The position numbers and the translations under genes were made by a program. From Tritrichomonas musculus (lineage: Eukaryota; Parabasalia; Tritrichomonadida; Tritrichomonadidae): 64,000 nt of DNA. Of this stretch, positions 44,019 to 52,755 are shown piece after piece. The notes under the pieces were generated by a model. It ran no database searches. It was not told the DNA's origin and worked only from the letters and a program-made list of their open reading frames with translations. The stretch spans positions 620,001 to 684,000 of the forward strand of contig JAPFFF010000009.1 in the NCBI GenBank assembly GCA_039105265.1, in the 5' to 3' direction. How positions within the stretch are numbered: position 1 is the first letter of the stretch; every line of letters begins with the position of its first letter.

Positions 44019-44625
44019 CCAAATACCTAATGAAAAACCTATCGTAAGTACACCCTACCTACATTAGCTAATTTCCCACCCCCGTCCCTCAAGTTCAAGT
44101 ACATTGCCGTTTTTCAATATTTCTATTAATTTTTTATACAATACTATACAAATGACCACACCATCAGATTTAAAGATTATGACCCAATATAAGCAGTTTA
44201 CTCTAAGAAATCCTATTTATACTTCTCGTGAAACCCAACAAGTTTATGATTCCTTTAAAGACATCAGGACATGTGATTCTAATGGATATGTTATAATTGA
44301 GGTTTTGGACGAAAGAAACAAATTTAGTGGTTTTAGATATGCTAAATTTAGGCGTGCAGCAGTTTTGAAATACAATAATGATTATGATAGGGAAAGAGAA
44401 AAAGATGCACCCAGATATAGGAAGTTTGATGAGCACCATAAGATATTTGAGTAAAAAGTGTTAGTATTATTTTGTTTGCCAAATACCTACTGAAAAACCT
44501 ATCGTAAGTACACCCTATCTACATTAGCTAATTTCTCACCCCCGTCCCTCAAGTTCAAGTACATTGTCGTTTTTCAATATTTTTATACAACACTATACAA
44601 ATGACCACACCATCAGATTTAAAGG
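44019..44625. repeat. Direct repeat at the left end of element B
   Basis: Copy 1 is 44019-44175 and copy 2 is 44479-44625. They are over 90% alike by eye, with one 10-base gap. Each spans a promoter-like stretch (CCTATCGTAAGTACACCCTA, then CACCCCCGTCCCTCAAG) and the first codons of a gene (MTTPSDLK). Only copy 1 leads into a full reading frame; copy 2 leads into a 13-codon frame. It is a local duplication of a leader region. Confidence 0.85.
44152..44454 (+). CDS. Unrecognised 100-residue protein of element B
   Basis: The ATG at 44152 is preferred because the same leader and start (MTTPSDLK) recur at 44602 in the duplicate copy. The product is charged and hydrophilic (DRERE, DAPRYRKFDEHHK at the end) with no membrane segment. 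It is the first gene inside the left end. Function unknown. Confidence 0.5.
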   Translation: MTTPSDLKIMTQYKQFTLRNPIYTSRETQQVYDSFKDIRTCDSNGYVIIEVLDERNKFSGFRYAKFRRAAVLKYNNDYDREREKDAPRYRKFDEHHKIFE

Positions 44626-44683
44626 TATGGAGTAGTTTTTGAATTCCACACCCGAAAAAATATTGAGATATAGGTATTTTATT

Positions 44684-46009
44684 ATGATTAAAATGTATCC
44701 AACACTTAATCCGGCAGAAGAACCAACACCTATACCAATTGAATATGTATATTTTTTAGAAGATGGGGAACGAGATATAAGTAAACCAAATCGATATTAC
44801 TTTAATTTTCCTCAAGAATGGTGTACTTCAAATAGAGGGGAATCAATTGTAGGTGTGAGAAGGATTTTTATGTTGGCTAGAAGTAGAAAAATAGAATTCA
44901 CTCTTGGAGTTAGAAAATATAGACGAAACGAATTTGATAAACTTAAACATGATAATCCCCAATTTTCATATGAACAATTATTTTACCATCTTGAAGATGA
45001 ACAAAAGAGTGAGGTATTCATAAATATAAATTCTTGGCTAAATAGAGAAAATGATTTACGAGAAATATGGAATGATATGAGAGCTGCTATTGAGGCAAAA
45101 TTTGCAGAGTTTAATATTGGTGCGGATATAATCAATAAAGAACCCAATTTTAATTTAGATAACCAAGAACTAAAATTAAGCACCAAATATTCTAATTTAA
45201 TTACAGAATATCAAAATTTGCAAAAAGAAATAGAAGACCTCACAAATAAAATATTTAATGAGAAAGATGACACAGTTAAAGCTGAGCTACAAAAAGAATT
45301 AGATAAAAAGAATGAAGAAGATAAAATGAATATAAACCTCAGACGCAATGTTCAAAAAGAAATGGAAAAAATAAGAGAAGAAATCAAGCTAAGTGAACAG
45401 AAACCTACATTTATTGAAGAAAAAGAAGGACTAAGACAAAGAGATGTACAAACAGATGGTTATTATAATTATTCGGAGAATCATTTTACAGAAATATTCT
45501 ATTCACCAACTAATGGAGAGATACTTCAAGGCAGTAAATATAAAAACTATTATGTTGACCTATCAATAAGTTTTAGAGTAAGACCAAAAGATGATTATTC
45601 ACCATATAGACGATATGATTTTAATGATGTATTCAATATAGGTTATGAAGATTTTAATAATAACCCATGGGATTATATGGATCCTGAAAAACCTGTCAAG
45701 GATAAAGATGGGAATATTATTAGATATGAAGGGAAATGGATGAGGGAAATAAAGTTTAAAAATGTTTGGGATAGACATTCGTGTTCAATATACTCTTCAT
45801 TAGCTGAGCAGTCAAATAAATATTATTTAGGCAATAGTCAAATAGACTTTTACCCAATCAAGTACTTCAAGCTAAACTCAACAGATCAAAGATTTTGGGT
45901 AGAATTCAATTCAGGGCGTCATAATAATATTCCTGTTCTGGTACCAAACAATGAATCATTTGTCATTGAAATGCAATTATTACCATTTAAGAAGATGCTT
46001 TACATTTAA
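44684..46009 (+). CDS. Unrecognised structural-type protein with internal coiled coil (441 aa)
   Basis: The first ATG is at 44684; the open frame extends 15 codons upstream without one. The N-terminal 100 residues are beta-rich (EYVYFLEDGERDISKPNRYY, VGVRRIFMLARSRKIEFTLG). Residues about 150-260 form a long charged coiled coil. The C-terminal part is again beta-rich and ends ESFVIEMQLLPFKKMLYI. No enzyme motif is visible. The plan, a beta domain split by a coiled coil, would suit a capsid-associated or spike protein, but this is inference. It lies just before the integrase gene. Confidence 0.5.
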   Translation: MIKMYPTLNPAEEPTPIPIEYVYFLEDGERDISKPNRYYFNFPQEWCTSNRGESIVGVRRIFMLARSRKIEFTLGVRKYRRNEFDKLKHDNPQFSYEQLFYHLEDEQKSEVFININSWLNRENDLREIWNDMRAAIEAKFAEFNIGADIINKEPNFNLDNQELKLSTKYSNLITEYQNLQKEIEDLTNKIFNEKDDTVKAELQKELDKKNEEDKMNINLRRNVQKEMEKIREEIKLSEQKPTFIEEKEGLRQRDVQTDGYYNYSENHFTEIFYSPTNGEILQGSKYKNYYVDLSISFRVRPKDDYSPYRRYDFNDVFNIGYEDFNNNPWDYMDPEKPVKDKDGNIIRYEGKWMREIKFKNVWDRHSCSIYSSLAEQSNKYYLGNSQIDFYPIKYFKLNSTDQRFWVEFNSGRHNNIPVLVPNNESFVIEMQLLPFKKMLYI

Positions 46010-46020
46010 GACTAATTTAA

Positions 46021-47139
46021 ATGAACAAAAAGCATTTTAAGACAATTAATGAGCTTCATTCTTTTTTTCCTTGGAGATCTGCCTCTAAATTTGTTCCACT
46101 CGCAAAACGATATGGATTCACAGAAGAAGCCGCATTAGATTTTTTAAGGAAGATAGTACATGATGTAAAGGTACCAAAGGCAAAGTTTATGAATATCTAT
46201 TCGAAACACTCTGGGGGATATCAAATGGACACATTCATCAATGATAAGACAAAGGATGGTCTCAATTATTTGATGCTAATTAATATTAACACAAGAAAAG
46301 CATATTGTTATCCAATGAAGGGGAAAGGTGCAAAAGAAGTAGTCAAGGCATTAAATAAATTTTTTGAGGACGAGCCAGATGTCTATTCGATAACATCAGA
46401 TCAGGATGCTGCTTACTTGTCCAATGATGTATTACAGTTGATGAAGACCAAAAATATTGTTTACACTACTACAGAGGATAATAATCATAATGTACTAGGT
46501 ATCATAAATAGGTTCATGAGAACGATTAGAGACATGGTAGGCGAGAACAGGTTCATCAATGAGAAAGAAATGGATAGTTTAATAGATTCATACAACAATT
46601 CTCCCCACAGATCATTGGACTATAAGATACCAAACGAGATGACAAAGAAAGATGAAAAAGAATATGTAAAAACCAAGTCGCAAAACAATCCATATGACTT
46701 TAAACCAAATGATAGAGTTAGAATTATTCAAGCCAAGGAGCCATTTTCGAAGCGCAGGAACAAGGTAAGCAAGGAAGCATATATAGTTGATTCAAAGGCT
46801 GGAAATCAATTTATAATTAAGTCCAAAGATGAATCAATAGACAAACTCCCTGGTTATAGGTTAATCAAGACACAAAACAAAAATAAAGGTTCAAAGGGCA
46901 ATGAGGCAGAAGTGCCTCTGGCCAAAACACTTAAGGGAGGCAAGAGAGGTATTGTGGAGAAGATTATTTCTTATGATACAACAAAGAACAAATATAAAAT
47001 TAAATACAGCGAAGGTACAGAAGACATCATACCGGCTAAAAATTTACGAGAAGGTGCTCCAACAAAGCTATCTAATCTTGAAGTGGATTACTGGTCAAAG
47101 AAGAAAAATATACCCAATGAAATAAAAAAGTGGATTTAA
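46021..47139 (+). CDS. Polinton integrase, retroviral-integrase type (372 aa)
   Basis: This would insert the element into host DNA. The core follows the retroviral integrase fold: GGYQMDTF near residue 69, then YLMLININTRKAYCYPMKGK, TSDQDAAYLS near 124, then the HNVLGIINRFMRTIRD helix near 160 and the NNSPHRSLDYKIPNEM segment. The C terminus (about 315-350) has a small chromo/Tudor-like beta domain (GIVEKIISYDTTKNKYKIKY). It starts 11 bases after the previous gene, so spacing is tight. The assignment is firm from motif order and from context with PolB and ATPase. Confidence 0.9.
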   Translation: MNKKHFKTINELHSFFPWRSASKFVPLAKRYGFTEEAALDFLRKIVHDVKVPKAKFMNIYSKHSGGYQMDTFINDKTKDGLNYLMLININTRKAYCYPMKGKGAKEVVKALNKFFEDEPDVYSITSDQDAAYLSNDVLQLMKTKNIVYTTTEDNNHNVLGIINRFMRTIRDMVGENRFINEKEMDSLIDSYNNSPHRSLDYKIPNEMTKKDEKEYVKTKSQNNPYDFKPNDRVRIIQAKEPFSKRRNKVSKEAYIVDSKAGNQFIIKSKDESIDKLPGYRLIKTQNKNKGSKGNEAEVPLAKTLKGGKRGIVEKIISYDTTKNKYKIKYSEGTEDIIPAKNLREGAPTKLSNLEVDYWSKKKNIPNEIKKWI

Positions 47140-47160
47140 CGAATATTTTTATATATTTTT

Positions 47161-47167
47161 TCACTAT
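47161..47167 (+). promoter_or_regulatory. Trichomonad-type initiator (TCACTAT) before HNH gene 1
   Basis: TCACTAT sits 6 bases before the start codon at 47173, after a T-rich stretch. Trichomonad genes commonly start transcription at a TCA(+1)-type initiator within about 20 bases of the ATG. Confidence 0.5.
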
Positions 47168-47172
47168 GATAA

Positions 47173-47742
47173 ATGTCAACTGATCTGGCTACAGAATTTG
47201 TTCCATTAATTGGTTTCGAAAATAGTTATGAAATACTTAATCAATATCCATTTACAATAAGAAACAAGATTGATGGTAAAATAGTAAGTGAATACTTTCA
47301 TAACGATTACGTACAGGTTTTTCTAAATAAGAAAACTTATTTAAAGCACAGACTTATAGCTTTACAATTCATTCCTAACCCGAATAATCTTCCACAAGTT
47401 GATCACCTTAATCACAATAGAAGTGACAACAGAATTGATAACCTACGTTGGGTATCATCAACAACAAATCAGCTAAATAAATCATCGAATAGAAGAGTCG
47501 TATATGAGTTTGTTAATGATATACCTGAAGAAGCAATAAAAGTAAATAGTTATGGAGGACATGATTTTGAAAATTACTATTACTGTGATAACATTTTCTA
47601 TTTATATAATGGTATGCAGTATAGAAAATTACATGTAAATGAAAACAAAACAGGATTTAAAATCGTTAATATGCTTGATATTAATGGTAATAAAGTTAGA
47701 GTATATTATTCTAAATTCAAAAAATTATATGATTTAGAGTAA
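47173..47742 (+). CDS. HNH endonuclease 1 of element B (189 aa)
   Basis: The N-terminal NUMOD4-like part (EILNQYPFTIRNKIDGK) is followed by the HNH core with KHRLIALQFIPNPNNLPQVD, then HLNHNRSDNRIDNLRW. This is the layout of free-standing HNH homing endonucleases of phages and giant viruses. It sits between integrase and packaging ATPase without interrupting either. Two paralogues occur at 51429-51950 and 57919-58482. It probably cuts DNA to spread itself or its neighbourhood; the target is unknown. Confidence 0.9.
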   Translation: MSTDLATEFVPLIGFENSYEILNQYPFTIRNKIDGKIVSEYFHNDYVQVFLNKKTYLKHRLIALQFIPNPNNLPQVDHLNHNRSDNRIDNLRWVSSTTNQLNKSSNRRVVYEFVNDIPEEAIKVNSYGGHDFENYYYCDNIFYLYNGMQYRKLHVNENKTGFKIVNMLDINGNKVRVYYSKFKKLYDLE

Positions 47743-47769
47743 ATATTAGTATATTTATTGCTTACGAAA

Positions 47770-48633
47770 ATGTCTGATTTCAAGAATGTAATGAAAGAAG
47801 TAAAAACATTAATACAAAAGACTATGCGTAAGAACCAGAAAGAGATAGAGGCAGCACTGATGAAGCCATTACATCCTTCATATCCTTTTAGTTCAAATGG
47901 GATTTATTTTTTAATAGGTAAACCAGGTGCAGGTAAGAGTTATTGGGTGTGGTCTCATATTTTAATTACTGAACGTCTATTTAAGCATCCGTACTATCAA
48001 AAAATAATATTTTGCTCAAGTTCTGGAAAAGCAGACAAAACGGCTGAGGCAATGAGTAAAGAGGTAAAGACACCAATAATATATCTTAATGAAGCCCAAT
48101 TGATGGATTACCTAAAGAAACACCTCAAAAGAAAAATAAAATATTATGCAATGGTTAAACATGTATTATCAAAAATGAAGGAAACAAATGAAGAAATGCA
48201 GAGACTTATAAACAAGCACTCCCTCCAAGAAATAGATGATAGAATAGTATATATAGCCAATAAGTTAGTAAAATACCAAACCTCTTCTTACCCATATAAT
48301 ACACTAATAATATTGGATGACTGTGCAGGAAGCGATTTGTTAACACATAATAATACAGAATTCCTTAGACTATTAACCAAGACAAGACATTATAATATTA
48401 CCTGCATCATGGCTATTCAGACAATCAGATTCGTACACATAAATGCAAAAAGATTGGCCACGGATATCATATGCTATAGTGGATACTCAGAAGAAGATTT
48501 TACTTCCTTGCTTCAACAAACAAATAACAACCTTAATGTCAAGAAGACGGTAAAAGAATATTTACAGCATAGAGATCTTCATTCAAAATTTATTATGAAC
48601 ATAACCGCCAATAAGTATTACTTTGAAAAGTAG
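47770..48633 (+). CDS. DNA-packaging ATPase of element B (287 aa)
   Basis: The ATG at 47770 is chosen; the open frame has no ATG before it. The Walker A motif is GKPGAGKS near residue 49 and the Walker B motif is TLIILDDCAG near 176. Between them is a charged helical insert. The LTKTRHYNITCIMAIQTIR segment after Walker B matches the sensor region of A32-like packaging ATPases. It would load element DNA into capsids. It lies between HNH gene 1 and the small amphipathic protein, mirroring the ATPase neighbourhood of element K. Confidence 0.9.
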   Translation: MSDFKNVMKEVKTLIQKTMRKNQKEIEAALMKPLHPSYPFSSNGIYFLIGKPGAGKSYWVWSHILITERLFKHPYYQKIIFCSSSGKADKTAEAMSKEVKTPIIYLNEAQLMDYLKKHLKRKIKYYAMVKHVLSKMKETNEEMQRLINKHSLQEIDDRIVYIANKLVKYQTSSYPYNTLIILDDCAGSDLLTHNNTEFLRLLTKTRHYNITCIMAIQTIRFVHINAKRLATDIICYSGYSEEDFTSLLQQTNNNLNVKKTVKEYLQHRDLHSKFIMNITANKYYFEK

Positions 48634-48650
48634 TTTTATTTGTAAATTAA

Positions 48651-49169
48651 ATGCCTTCAGGAACTATAGATTCTGGAAAATATATTCAATCTACTACACC
48701 AGATTCTGGTGGTGGATTTTTTAATCGTGCATGGAATTCGGTAAAATCTGGTGTTGGAAAAGTAAGTAAATTCATTGGCGATAGTGCAGTTGGTAAAGCT
48801 GGTAAATGGGCTTGGAAAAATAAGGCACCAATATTAAATACAGTAGGGGGAGCAACACAAGCTTTGGGAACAATAACGGGTAATCCAGCAGCAATAGGTA
48901 TAGGTAAAGGATTGACAACAATAGCAAGTGGAATAAAAGAAGGAGAAGTAAAGGCAGCATTAGAAAAGAATATAGCAGAAAGACAACCAAATCCATTAGG
49001 AAATGGTGTAATGTATGCAGATTTCCCTAGAATTCATTATTCAAGGAAGCCAGCTGCCTATAAAATATATCAAGGTAGGAATAAATACGTGGACGAAGCA
49101 GAAGCACATATAGCGAAATTGAATAAAAGAAAGAGAAAGAAATCAAGAAAAACAAAGAAAACTCAATAA
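48651..49169 (+). CDS. Small amphipathic, Gly/Ala/Lys-rich protein of element B (172 aa)
   Basis: Residues 20-100 are an amphipathic run of Gly, Ala, Lys and Ile (FFNRAWNSVKSGVGKVSKF, then GNPAAIGIGKGLTTIASGIK). The C terminus is very basic (KLNKRKRKKSRKTKKTQ), as in DNA-binding core proteins. It starts 17 bases after the ATPase stop. By look and place it may be an internal virion or membrane-active protein comparable to adenovirus pVI or core peptides; that is inference. The counterpart in element K is at 13855-14163. Confidence 0.55.
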   Translation: MPSGTIDSGKYIQSTTPDSGGGFFNRAWNSVKSGVGKVSKFIGDSAVGKAGKWAWKNKAPILNTVGGATQALGTITGNPAAIGIGKGLTTIASGIKEGEVKAALEKNIAERQPNPLGNGVMYADFPRIHYSRKPAAYKIYQGRNKYVDEAEAHIAKLNKRKRKKSRKTKKTQ

Positions 49170-49200
49170 AACTCAATAAAATGATTTTTTTATCAATTAA

Positions 49201-49752
49201 ATGTCTAAGCATTTGACAGGATCTAAAAGATTACAAGTAATACAGAACTGGCTTAATGGTCGTGAGGACCCTGATTGGGATGTACTTCCTACCAAAAAAG
49301 AAAACAAATATATAGTAAAAAGAAGAGAGCAACCATTAACAAAACCACCACCTGAACCACTAACTAAAACAGAAACGATTGAAGAAAAAGTTGTTGGTCA
49401 GAATGCCGACCTACCTGAAGAACCGGTAAAAGAAATATCAAAACCCAAAAAACCAATAATTGAAGAACAACCAAAACAAGTATATGATCCAACAATAAAT
49501 ATAGAAATACTAAACCAATTAAAGCTATTAGGCGAAGAGTTTAAAAACGAAAGGGCAAAGAAAGAACAGAAGAAAATGATAAAAGATGTAATACAAAAAC
49601 AAATGAGAAAACCATATTATCCACAATACATAAACGCCTTGAGCCAAGAACCAAATCAAATAGAAGACGAATCAGAAGAGGAACCAATACCAGTAATCCC
49701 ACCTCAACCTATTCGTAGAAGACGAAATAATATTTTCTCTGATATGATTTAA
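49201..49752 (+). CDS. Unrecognised Pro/Glu/Lys-rich protein of element B (183 aa)
   Basis: Low-complexity, probably disordered in the middle (TKPPPEPLTKTETIEEK), with a charged helix at about 100-140 (EEFKNERAKKEQKKMIKDV) and a C-terminal EESEEEP-type acidic stretch followed by RRRRN. The start is supported by TATCAATT directly upstream. It could be a scaffold or core protein between the amphipathic protein and the capsid candidate. No family is recognised. Confidence 0.5.
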   Translation: MSKHLTGSKRLQVIQNWLNGREDPDWDVLPTKKENKYIVKRREQPLTKPPPEPLTKTETIEEKVVGQNADLPEEPVKEISKPKKPIIEEQPKQVYDPTINIEILNQLKLLGEEFKNERAKKEQKKMIKDVIQKQMRKPYYPQYINALSQEPNQIEDESEEEPIPVIPPQPIRRRRNNIFSDMI

Positions 49753-49783
49753 TTTGCTTTTGTTATTTTTCTCAAAAGAAAAT

Positions 49784-51358
49784 ATGTTAAATCCAGAAAT
49801 TGAACTAAGGACGTCAGCTGAAACATGTACCCAAATTGCTAGCTATTTTGATATTGTTGATAATTGTATAGCCTTGTCTGATACCAACAAGCAATACACA
49901 ATTAGTCCTCAAACATCATATTCTCCATCGCCTCCAATACCTCAAGGCTCATATACAAGTGCAATTATATCACCTAACACAAACAATACAGCAGATATAT
50001 ATAATGGATTTATTAGAGCTGACATGGAGGTAAAGATTAAAGAAATGGCAGAACAAGAAGTTAAAGCAACAATTGATGGTGAATATCAATTTAATAGAGT
50101 ATGGTTTGGTTTCAAGGATGCTAGAGATGCTGTTGAGAAATATGAAATAGTAGCTAACGGAATAACGATATATACCCAGAACTTTGGTTGCGAAGAATCA
50201 TTTCTAACTGCATGTTACGCCAACGAAACAACAAAGAGAGCAGATGTATATTCAAAGGCAAGACATAAAGATATATGGAATGGTAATTCAGGCAGCAGAA
50301 CAGGATTTATTGTTGATTGGGCCGAAGGATGGAAAGACAAAACATATAAAATTCACCTAAAGATTGATTTAAGAAGGTTCTTACCATTATCAAATATTAA
50401 ATACCTTCCAGCATTTGCAGGCAAGATTGAACTCCGATTATTCTTTTCATGTGAAGGTATGGTATGTTGTCCTATGGGTCCAGGAAAAAGTTTTGAACAT
50501 AATAATGTCGTTAATTCAACTTACACATTACCTATCATCACAAATGAATTTACACCCATTAAAGAACCAATTATTATGTATACAGGTTTAGCTAATAAAG
50601 TACTAACAGCAAAAGACAGAACATTTCAAGTCACTGAATATAAAGTTACTGAGTGTTCATCTATTATTCCTTGTTTTGGTATAGAAGATAATATTTATTC
50701 CAGTCTAGTACAAAGATATGCTGACCCAACTCATCCACTAACATTTCCAACACAAACACTTTCTGTCTATACTACTACTACTGCTTTAAAGAACCCAAAT
50801 TGTAAAACCACCTGCACCATTACCCCTCGCTTTGTTGATTCCATATTTTGTCTATTTCCAGAAAAGCATACCCATCACACAGTATTTAGGAATCCACAAT
50901 TTAAGTTGTTCCAATTGAACTGTGGTGGATATGGAAACATTCCTGCAAAGCCATTTGGTACAACTGTTGAATACCCAGAGTTCCTTGAATATTGTCAGAA
51001 CGCAATGAACATGAATGGAGGACAGAGTGGATTTAATAAAGAAGTTGTTGCATCATTAACCAATGACCAACCATACGCACGCTCTATTGGAAATTATCCT
51101 GATGACCGAACAAGTTTCTTTATTGCTCTCCCAACTGAAACTGATAATACATATCAACAAGGATTAACCTCTTTGTCACCAATCAATTTTGAAATAATTG
51201 TAACACAAGAAACAGGTGAAAGTACATATGCAAAAGATGTTCAAACACCACCATTAATTTGTCTCTTATTTGATTCTTCTATATCTATTCTTGTTCAGCC
51301 AAATGGCATGCCACCTTTAGTTCGCCTTGGCAATTATGACTTGACCTCAAGGGATTAA
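49784..51358 (+). CDS. Major capsid protein candidate of element B (524 aa)
   Basis: The ATG at 49784 is chosen; the open frame has no earlier ATG. The length of about 520 residues, many predicted beta strands, no membrane helix, and position after the ATPase and small virion-type genes fit a double-jelly-roll major capsid protein of Polintons. Visible strands include YQFNRVWFGFKDA and KIELRLFFSCEG in the first half and PINFEIIVTQETG near the end. There are several Cys and Pro-rich loops. The assignment rests on size, context and general look, not on a recognised motif. Confidence 0.65.
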   Translation: MLNPEIELRTSAETCTQIASYFDIVDNCIALSDTNKQYTISPQTSYSPSPPIPQGSYTSAIISPNTNNTADIYNGFIRADMEVKIKEMAEQEVKATIDGEYQFNRVWFGFKDARDAVEKYEIVANGITIYTQNFGCEESFLTACYANETTKRADVYSKARHKDIWNGNSGSRTGFIVDWAEGWKDKTYKIHLKIDLRRFLPLSNIKYLPAFAGKIELRLFFSCEGMVCCPMGPGKSFEHNNVVNSTYTLPIITNEFTPIKEPIIMYTGLANKVLTAKDRTFQVTEYKVTECSSIIPCFGIEDNIYSSLVQRYADPTHPLTFPTQTLSVYTTTTALKNPNCKTTCTITPRFVDSIFCLFPEKHTHHTVFRNPQFKLFQLNCGGYGNIPAKPFGTTVEYPEFLEYCQNAMNMNGGQSGFNKEVVASLTNDQPYARSIGNYPDDRTSFFIALPTETDNTYQQGLTSLSPINFEIIVTQETGESTYAKDVQTPPLICLLFDSSISILVQPNGMPPLVRLGNYDLTSRD

Positions 51359-51407
51359 GTAACAAAAATAATTGCGTCTTTCTAATTTAATTTTATTTTT
51401 TTTATTA

Positions 51408-51414
51408 TCACTAT
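51408..51414 (+). promoter_or_regulatory. Trichomonad-type initiator (TCACTAT) before HNH gene 2
   Basis: TCACTAT lies 15 bases before the ATG at 51429, after a T-rich tract, matching the site before HNH gene 1. Confidence 0.5.
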
Positions 51415-51428
51415 ACATAAATACCAAA

Positions 51429-51950
51429 ATGACAGAAGAACAAGCAATCGAATTTGTTCCACTCAAAGATTTTGAGAATGAATATGAAATACTTAACCAG
51501 TATCCATTCACTATTAGACGAAAGGATAATCATTATGAAGTAAAGGAATATATTGATAAAAGTACTGGATATGTTCGTGTAAATTTAAATAAAAAGCCAT
51601 ATCAAAAGCATAGACTCATAGCAAAACAATTCCTTTCAAACCCAAATAACTTGCCTTTCATAGATCATTGTAATCACGACAGAACAGATTATCATTTGAG
51701 CAATCTTCGTTGGTGTTCTGCAAGTGAAAATAACAGAAATGCTTCCTCAAGACACGGCGTTTCATATGAATTTGTTGATGACATACCAGACGAAGCAATT
51801 GCCATTACACACTATGATTTAAGGAATGAGAGGAGATATTTTGCTGAAAAAGAATATTATTACTATTATGAAGAAGATATCTTCTACCAAAGAATAACAG
51901 ATGATGTTTATAGAATCATGCACATAAATACATTAAAAAGTGGACATTAA
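51429..51950 (+). CDS. HNH endonuclease 2 of element B (173 aa)
   Basis: Same family as HNH gene 1: EILNQYPFTIRRKDN, then KHRLIAKQFLSNPNNLPFID and HCNHDRTDYHLSNLRW. It is somewhat shorter at the C terminus than its two paralogues. The ATG at 51429 is preferred because the family begins near MTEEQAIEFVPL; the open frame runs upstream without ATG. It follows the capsid candidate and precedes a long non-coding stretch. A homing endonuclease role is inferred from the family. Confidence 0.88.
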   Translation: MTEEQAIEFVPLKDFENEYEILNQYPFTIRRKDNHYEVKEYIDKSTGYVRVNLNKKPYQKHRLIAKQFLSNPNNLPFIDHCNHDRTDYHLSNLRWCSASENNRNASSRHGVSYEFVDDIPDEAIAITHYDLRNERRYFAEKEYYYYYEEDIFYQRITDDVYRIMHINTLKSGH

Positions 51951-52130
51951 TGTATATATATAAGAGACATAAATAATAAAAAGACTACTTTTTATATACA
52001 TATTTTCAAATATCAATATGATTTAATTTAAAAAGCTTCAATCATATTTTTGTTTTTGCTGAATAAAAATATATTTTTATCACTTATATTAAATTTATAT
52101 CTAATTTGATAATATTTAAATTTTCAACTT

Positions 52131-52185
52131 GATACTTAGCTCAATGGTCTTTTCATGGATGAAAAGTTACAGGGTTCGAAAAATA
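52131..52185 (+). tRNA. tRNA-like relic with A and B boxes
   Basis: A perfect A box (TAGCTCAATGG, 52137-52147) and a B-box core (GGTTCGAA, 52173-52180) are present. Between them is a perfect 8-base-pair hairpin (CTTTTCAT/ATGAAAAG). The box spacing is shorter than in a normal tRNA, and no acceptor stem can be drawn, so it is more likely a decayed tRNA or tRNA-derived sequence. Confidence 0.3.
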
Positions 52186-52258
52186 AAAAGGACAACATTT
52201 TTTTATTTAAAACATATTCATAAAAATTATTTTGGTTATTATCCATGATAAACTTTTG

Positions 52259-52520
52259 AATAATCTACCTTGTCTATTAGACTAGATAAAATTATTGAAT
52301 GATCTACCTTGTCTATAGACTAGATAAAACTTTTGAATAATTATTGAAAATTTACCTTGTCTATAGACTAGATAAAATATTGAAATTACCTTGGTCAAAA
52401 ATATTTGAATAATTTACCTTGTCTATTAGACTAGATAAATATTTGAATAATTTACCTTGTCTATTAGACTAGATAAAATTTTTGAATAATTTACCTTGTC
52501 TATTAGACTAGATAAATATT
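52259..52520. repeat. Minisatellite with palindromic core
   Basis: Six full and one partial copy of a unit of about 40 bases with core TACCTTGTCTATTAGACTAG, each followed by ATAAA and A/T-rich filler. The core is itself partly palindromic (TCTATTAGA). Filler length varies between copies. Confidence 0.9.
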
Positions 52521-52755
52521 TGATTAAATTTATCAATCATAATCAGTAAATTTGTGTCTAAATTTGATATTTTTAATGTTATTTCGATTTTTTTAGGTCC
52601 ACTGTCTCTTTTTATAGAATTAATAATAAATATATATTTATATGTAAGATTCAAAGTTAAATTAATGATAAATAAATAAATAATGTGTAAAATAATATTT
52701 TATAATCAAATTGTCACTATATATGATGATTTACTAACCTAAACTGATAAAATAA

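Larger units (their letters stand above)
51951..52755. other. Non-coding stretch of element B with tRNA-like relic and minisatellite
   Basis: No gene is seen. It contains a tRNA-like relic near 52131-52185, a minisatellite at 52259-52520 and the flank of the MULE-like insertion. Confidence 0.6.

Noticed and set aside
46021-47139. LTR retrotransposon or retrovirus, because of the integrase
   Set aside because: No reverse transcriptase, gag or LTRs; the integrase lies with PolB, packaging ATPase and capsid-type genes, as in Polintons.
52259-52520. CRISPR-like array
   Set aside because: Repeats are spaced by A/T filler that is itself similar between copies, no cas genes exist and the DNA is eukaryotic; it is a minisatellite.
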